Shown here piece by piece: positions 6,410 to 10,616 of a stretch of 10,616 nucleotides of DNA; within the stretch, counting starts at the first letter, position 1, and every line of letters begins with the position of its first letter. Both the position numbers and the translations under genes were made by a program. The DNA is taken from positions 10,254 through 20,869 of the forward strand of contig FR881956.1 of the NCBI GenBank assembly GCA_000435615.1, in the 5' to 3' direction. Below the pieces are notes generated by a model. It did not search any database, had not been told where the DNA came from, and saw nothing but the letters and a program-made list of their open reading frames with translations. This stretch comes from Firmicutes bacterium CAG:238. GTDB lineage: Bacteria; Bacillota; Clostridia; Peptostreptococcales; Anaerovoracaceae.

Positions 6410-6528
6410 TCACTCCGTTCCTTCTCAGCAAGGTCAAAGACCTTACGGAGGGGAGCAGCCTCGAAGCAAATATTAAACTGGTATTGAACAATGCCCGCAT
6501 CGGAGCGGCGATTGCAAAGGATATTTAG
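6382..6528 (+). pseudogene. psuG: Out-of-frame C-terminal fragment of psuG
   Basis: Reading in the +1 frame relative to psuG gives 48 codons from DKQDIKGKRITPFLL through SLEANIKLVLNNARIGAAIAKDI to a TAG at 6526-6528. This is the normal end of a PsuG protein. It has no start codon with a ribosome binding site; a GTG at 6364 is in frame but lacks a Shine-Dalgarno sequence. It is probably untranslated unless ribosomes shift +1 near the CGA-TAA at 6381-6386, for which I see no strong signal. The 34 bp that follow contain only the ribosome binding site of the next gene. Confidence 0.88.
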
Positions 6529-6562
6529 AGTATTTTGATTAGAGAACCAAGGAGACAGGGGA

Positions 6563-8599
6563 ATGAGAAAGAAAAAAGCAATACTGAGCATTTTGCTTGC
6601 GTTGTGCCTCGCAGCGGCAATGATGCCGATGTCTGCATATGCGGCAGAGGATGTTTCAAACGATATTGTCGTAATATACACCGGCGACATGCACGGTGCG
6701 GTTGACAGCAACATCACATTGGCAGGACTTAAGGCGTATGCAAACGAAAGGCAGGCAAAGAGCAGATACCTTGAGATTGTAGACGCAGGAGATGCTCTTT
6801 CGGGAAACGCAATTGCAAACGCATCAGGGGGGAAATTCGTTGTGGAAGCAATGAATGAGGTCGGATACGGAATTGCGGTTCCGGGGGTACACGACTTTGA
6901 TTTCGGAGTCACCACATTGACCGATGAACTGGCGTCGCTGGCAAAGTTTCAATATGTAAGCTGCAATTTTGCGAATATTGAAACAGGCAAGACGGTTTTC
7001 AAGCCGTATGAAATTGTGACCTACGGAAAAACAAAGATTGCATATGTCGGAATAAGCGATCCTATGACGATAAGCAAGTCCATCGCTTCGTTTACCGAAG
7101 GAAACGGCACTTGTAAGCATACTTTCCGACTCGGAAGCAACGGCAAATATTTGTACAGCATAGTCCAAAACGCCGTTGATATGGCAAAGGAAGACGGAGC
7201 GGATTATGTGATTGCAATCGGACATCTTGATTCCAACGGAGACAGGGCATATTCACCGAAGGGCGTTATCTCCAATACGACAGGCATCAATGCTTTTATA
7301 GCCGGCAACGCTCATTCGCCGATTGTGGGACAGCGTGTCAAGGACAAGAAGGGCAATACGGTGCTCCTGACATCAGCGGGCTCGGGTCTCAGAAACATAG
7401 GGGCGCTTACAATCACACCGGGGAAAAACATATCGTCGCAGCTCATAAGCAATTATGGGTACAGATATATCAAAACCAACGATGCCATAGAAAGCCTTAT
7501 GCAGAAATACAGCTACGACCTCAAAAAATCATTCGCGGTATCGGAAGTTAAACTCAAGTCAGCGGATTCGAGCGGCGTTCGAATTGTGGGACGTTCGGAA
7601 ACGAATCTGGGAGACCTCTGTGCGGATGCATACAGAGCAGCCACCGGTGCAGACATTGCTTTTGTTGAGGCATCGGAGATACAAGGCGAAATTGTGGCAG
7701 GAGATATAAGCTACAATGATATAGTGAAAGCTATGCCTTCAAACGGGGATGTCAGCATGTTTGCGGTATCCGGAGGTGAAATTTTGGATGCACTTGAAAT
7801 GGCCGCGAGACTTTTTCCTGTAAACAACGAAGGATTTCTTCAGGTATCCGGAATCACATTTGATATACAGGAAACAGTAAAATCATCCGTGACGGTTGAC
7901 GAAAAAGGAAATTTCACGGGCGTTAAAAGAGAATATCGTGTAACCAATGTAATGGTAGGCGGCAAAGAACTCGATTTGATGGGTGACTATACCGTTGCGG
8001 CGACTGAAGCATTCCTCACAGGCAAAACCGGATATACGATGTTTGAGGAAGTCGGAAAGAAAATCAGCAATATTACGACGGACAATCAGGCACTGTACCA
8101 ATACATAGCAAAGGAGCTTAAGGGCAAGGTACCGGCCGTATACTCGGAACAAGCGGGCAGAATCGATTATATCAAACTGGCAAGACAAAGTAAGATTGAT
8201 GCGGAGATTGAAGCCGGAGTGGCAGCAAGAATGGAGAACTATTCGGAGGAAATGGCAGCACTCAGAGAAGAAATCGCAATACAAAAGGAGATTATTGCGG
8301 TTAAATCTGTACAAATCAAGGCGTCTTCTGCATTGCAGCGAAGCGGCAGCAAACGAAAAGTCAAACTCAGCTGGAGGCTTTCCGAGAAAGTTGACGGATT
8401 GAAGTATCAAATTTATAAATCGCAGAAGAGGAACAGTGGATATAAGAAGTGCTTTACAACAAGCAAACAAACCTTCACGAATACTTCCGGACTGAAAAAG
8501 GGAAAAACCTATTATTACAAAGTCCGTGGGTATAAATATCTGGGCGGGAAATATTACTACACTGCGTGGTCAAATGTTTCCTACCGGAAAATTTCTTAA
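6563..8599 (+). CDS. Secreted 5'-nucleotidase-like protein with degenerate active site and Fn3 domain
   Basis: This 678-residue protein has a signal peptide (1-27, cleavage likely after SAYA), a metallophosphoesterase domain (about 33-300), a 5'-nucleotidase C-terminal domain (about 325-535), a charged coiled-coil-like helix (about 538-582) and a lysine-rich fibronectin-III-like domain (about 583-678). Compared with UshA-type enzymes, D42/H44, D77, H110, D113, H221 and H251 are kept. However, the GNHE motif is GVHD (N replaced by V109), the first His of GHxH is N249, and the substrate-binding NGGGIR loop is EASEIQ (369-374). The HPFGN segment is also lost (MPSNGD). It is therefore probably impaired or inactive in nucleotide hydrolysis and may bind a ligand or the cell wall. 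AAGGAG lies 8 nt before ATG. It is 34 bp after the psuG remnant and 21 bp before its intact paralogue. Confidence 0.85.
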   Translation: MRKKKAILSILLALCLAAAMMPMSAYAAEDVSNDIVVIYTGDMHGAVDSNITLAGLKAYANERQAKSRYLEIVDAGDALSGNAIANASGGKFVVEAMNEVGYGIAVPGVHDFDFGVTTLTDELASLAKFQYVSCNFANIETGKTVFKPYEIVTYGKTKIAYVGISDPMTISKSIASFTEGNGTCKHTFRLGSNGKYLYSIVQNAVDMAKEDGADYVIAIGHLDSNGDRAYSPKGVISNTTGINAFIAGNAHSPIVGQRVKDKKGNTVLLTSAGSGLRNIGALTITPGKNISSQLISNYGYRYIKTNDAIESLMQKYSYDLKKSFAVSEVKLKSADSSGVRIVGRSETNLGDLCADAYRAATGADIAFVEASEIQGEIVAGDISYNDIVKAMPSNGDVSMFAVSGGEILDALEMAARLFPVNNEGFLQVSGITFDIQETVKSSVTVDEKGNFTGVKREYRVTNVMVGGKELDLMGDYTVAATEAFLTGKTGYTMFEEVGKKISNITTDNQALYQYIAKELKGKVPAVYSEQAGRIDYIKLARQSKIDAEIEAGVAARMENYSEEMAALREEIAIQKEIIAVKSVQIKASSALQRSGSKRKVKLSWRLSEKVDGLKYQIYKSQKRNSGYKKCFTTSKQTFTNTSGLKKGKTYYYKVRGYKYLGGKYYYTAWSNVSYRKIS

Positions 8600-8620
8600 A
8601 AAACGAAAAGGAGAAGAGAA

Positions 8621-10615
8621 ATGAGAAACAGGAGAGTATTGGCGTTAGTGCTTGCTTTGCTCGTTGCATTTGCAATGATGCCTGCAATGGGTTTTGCGGA
8701 TGAAACAACGACAGATGTTGTAATCAGCCCTAACCCGACAACAGACACGACAACACCTGCAAAGTCGAATGACATTGTCATTCTGGGAACAAGCGATGTA
8801 CACTGCGGAATTGATCAGAACATCGGATATGCAGGACTTGCTGCTTACAAGAAAGCTATGGCTGACAAATACAGCTATGTAGCACTTGTTGATGCGGGCG
8901 ATGCCATCCAGGGAGACACAATCGGAACATTGTCAAAAGGCGAATATATCGTTGATATTATGAACGAGGTCGGCTATGATGTTGTGACTCCGGGTAACCA
9001 TGAATTTGATTACGGCATGGATCAGTTCCTCAATGTTATTGTCCCTAAGATGAAAGCAACTTATGTTTCCGCAAACTTCATGAAGGACGACAAGAGGGTT
9101 TTCGATGCATACAAGATTATGACTTTCGGTGAAAAGAAGGTTGCTTTTGTCGGAATCAGCACTCCGGAAACACTCGTTAAGTCAACACCTACATATTTCC
9201 AGGACAAATACGGCAACTACATCTATGACTTCTGCAATGATAAGACGGGCGACAAGCTTTACAAGGCTGTTCAGACCGCTGTTGACGCTGCAAAGAAGGA
9301 TGGAGCAGACTATGTTGTGGCTGTTGCTCACCTTGGTGATGACGAAGCGAGCGCACCTTGGACTTCCATGGATGTAATTAAAAATACAAAAGGCATTGAC
9401 GTTCTTATGGACGGACATGCACACAACACAATTGTACGCAGCGTAACAAACAAAGCCGGCAAATCCATTAAGATGGTAGCTACAGGCACAAAACTCGAAA
9501 ACATCGGCAAAATTGTGATTGGCGAAAACGGTGTAATCACAGCTGAATATGTCGGAGCCGACGTTGCGAAGGACAAAGACGCCGATACAACGAAATTTGT
9601 TGACGGAATTAAGGCGAAATACCAAGAACTTGAAAAGAAAGTCGTTGCAAAGACAGATGTTGATCTGATCATTGCCGACAAGGACGAAAATCGTCTCATC
9701 AGAAGTCAGGAAACAAACCTTGGCGACCTCTGTGCAGACGCGTATAAGAATGTTCTCGGAGCAGACATTGCGTTTGTAAACGGCGGCGGAATCAGAACTT
9801 CGATTGCAAAAGGCAACATCACATACGGCGACATCATTAAAGTTCATCCGTTCGGAAACAAGGCGTGTGTTGTTGAGGCTACCGGTCAGCAGATTCTCAA
9901 TGCACTCGAATTCGGAGCAAGAAATGTAGGCAAAGGTGAAAACGGCGGATTCCTTCAGGTTGCGGGAATTGAATACAGCATCAACACATATCTGGAACCT
10001 GCCATTGAAATCAATGAAAACGGCGAATTCGTTAAAATGACAGGCAAGTACAGAGTATTTGATGTTAAGGTTGGAGGAAAGGCACTTGATCTCAACAAGA
10101 CATATACTTTGGCGTCCCATGACTACATGCTCAAGAACGGCGGCGATGGATTTGTAATGTTCAAGGGTAATAAAGTTCTTCAGGATGAAGTTATGATTGA
10201 CAACCAGGTTCTGATTAACTATATCCAGAATAACCTTAAAGGCACTGTAGGAAGCGAATACGCACAGGCACAGGGAAGAATCACGATTACTTCCACAAAC
10301 GAACTTTCAAACATCAACCAGCAAATCGCGCTGAAGAACTTCAAGACAAAACTCACCACCAAGAAGCAAAAAGGTGCTGTAAAGCTGTCATGGAAGGCTT
10401 GTCCGGAAGTTAAGGGTGTGAAGTATCAGGTATACAAATCACTTAAGAAATCCAAAGGCTTCAAGAAGGTTACAACAACTTCAAAGAAGACTTATACGGC
10501 AAAGAAGCTTAAAAAGGGCAAAACTTACTACTTCAAAGTAAGAGCGATGAAGAATATCGACGGCAAGAATGTATATTCGAAGTGGTCAAATGTAAGCTAT
10601 AAAAAGGCTGCATAA
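8621..10615 (+). CDS. Secreted 5'-nucleotidase / 2',3'-cyclic phosphodiesterase family protein with Fn3 domain
   Basis: The 664-residue protein has a signal peptide (1-26, cleavage after GFA), a Thr/Pro-rich linker, a metallophosphoesterase domain (about 51-320), a 5'-nucleotidase C-terminal domain (about 345-555) and a lysine-rich fibronectin-III-like domain (about 570-664). All core residues of the UshA/CpdB family are present: D59 and H61 (SDVHCG), D94 (DAGDAIQGD), GNHEFD at 125-130, H237, H266 and H268 (DGHAH), and the substrate loop NGGGIR at 387-392. It should release phosphate and nucleosides from extracellular nucleotides, feeding the intracellular kinases of this locus. There is no LPXTG or lipobox, so the basic Fn3 domain may hold it at the wall. 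AAGGAG lies 7 nt before ATG. Proline codons lean to CCT (7 of 12, against 3 of 10 in its paralogue), perhaps reflecting high expression. Confidence 0.9.
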   Translation: MRNRRVLALVLALLVAFAMMPAMGFADETTTDVVISPNPTTDTTTPAKSNDIVILGTSDVHCGIDQNIGYAGLAAYKKAMADKYSYVALVDAGDAIQGDTIGTLSKGEYIVDIMNEVGYDVVTPGNHEFDYGMDQFLNVIVPKMKATYVSANFMKDDKRVFDAYKIMTFGEKKVAFVGISTPETLVKSTPTYFQDKYGNYIYDFCNDKTGDKLYKAVQTAVDAAKKDGADYVVAVAHLGDDEASAPWTSMDVIKNTKGIDVLMDGHAHNTIVRSVTNKAGKSIKMVATGTKLENIGKIVIGENGVITAEYVGADVAKDKDADTTKFVDGIKAKYQELEKKVVAKTDVDLIIADKDENRLIRSQETNLGDLCADAYKNVLGADIAFVNGGGIRTSIAKGNITYGDIIKVHPFGNKACVVEATGQQILNALEFGARNVGKGENGGFLQVAGIEYSINTYLEPAIEINENGEFVKMTGKYRVFDVKVGGKALDLNKTYTLASHDYMLKNGGDGFVMFKGNKVLQDEVMIDNQVLINYIQNNLKGTVGSEYAQAQGRITITSTNELSNINQQIALKNFKTKLTTKKQKGAVKLSWKACPEVKGVKYQVYKSLKKSKGFKKVTTTSKKTYTAKKLKKGKTYYFKVRAMKNIDGKNVYSKWSNVSYKKAA

Positions 10616-10616
10616 T

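Noticed and set aside
9182..10120. A 312-codon open frame on the minus strand
   Set aside because: It is antisense to the intact nucleotidase gene, has a Cys/Phe/Val-rich composition typical of a shadow frame, and matches no domain I recognise.

Overview
The window looks like chromosomal DNA from a low-to-mid GC, probably spore-forming member of the Bacillota (class Clostridia). The grounds are purine-rich ribosome binding sites (AAAGGAG, GGAGG), a SpoIIQ-type LytM protein, a YdbC/PC4 protein, a small DUF378 protein, a TGS-uridine-kinase fusion, and secreted proteins ending in lysine-rich fibronectin-III-like domains. I cannot name the species; the secreted-protein style would fit the Anaerovoracaceae/Family XIII group, but that is inference.

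Layout, left to right. Positions 1-98 hold no gene, but carry a good leftward sigma-A promoter overlapped by a 9-bp inverted repeat, so a leftward gene probably begins just outside the window. A leftward spoIIQ-like gene (99-806) follows. It is divergent from a PLP aminotransferase (928-2169) and the two share a short control region, with a sigma-F-like site on the left and a sigma-A site overlapping a palindrome on the right. Next is a PC4-like ssDNA-binding protein (ydbC, 2260-2616) with its own promoter and a 5'-end hairpin. It converges on a DUF378 membrane protein (2679-2876, minus) across a perfect 20-bp bidirectional terminator.

From 3000 to the end, all genes run rightward with short gaps and look like one nucleoside/nucleotide salvage unit: a TGS-SAD-uridine kinase-like protein, pseudouridine kinase (psuK), pseudouridine-5'-phosphate glycosidase (psuG), and two tandem secreted 5'-nucleotidase-family proteins. 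The expected flow is extracellular nucleotides to nucleosides outside the cell, then phosphorylation inside. For pseudouridine, PsuK and PsuG would then yield uracil and ribose 5-phosphate. No transporter is visible in the window.

Two points deserve most attention. First, psuG is broken: an imperfect 28-bp tandem duplication shifts the frame, and the last 48 codons continue out of frame. Second, the first of the two nucleotidase paralogues has lost several metal- and substrate-binding residues that the second retains, so it looks like a secreted pseudoenzyme encoded just upstream of its active sister. I saw no tRNA, rRNA, CRISPR array, insertion sequence or phage gene.
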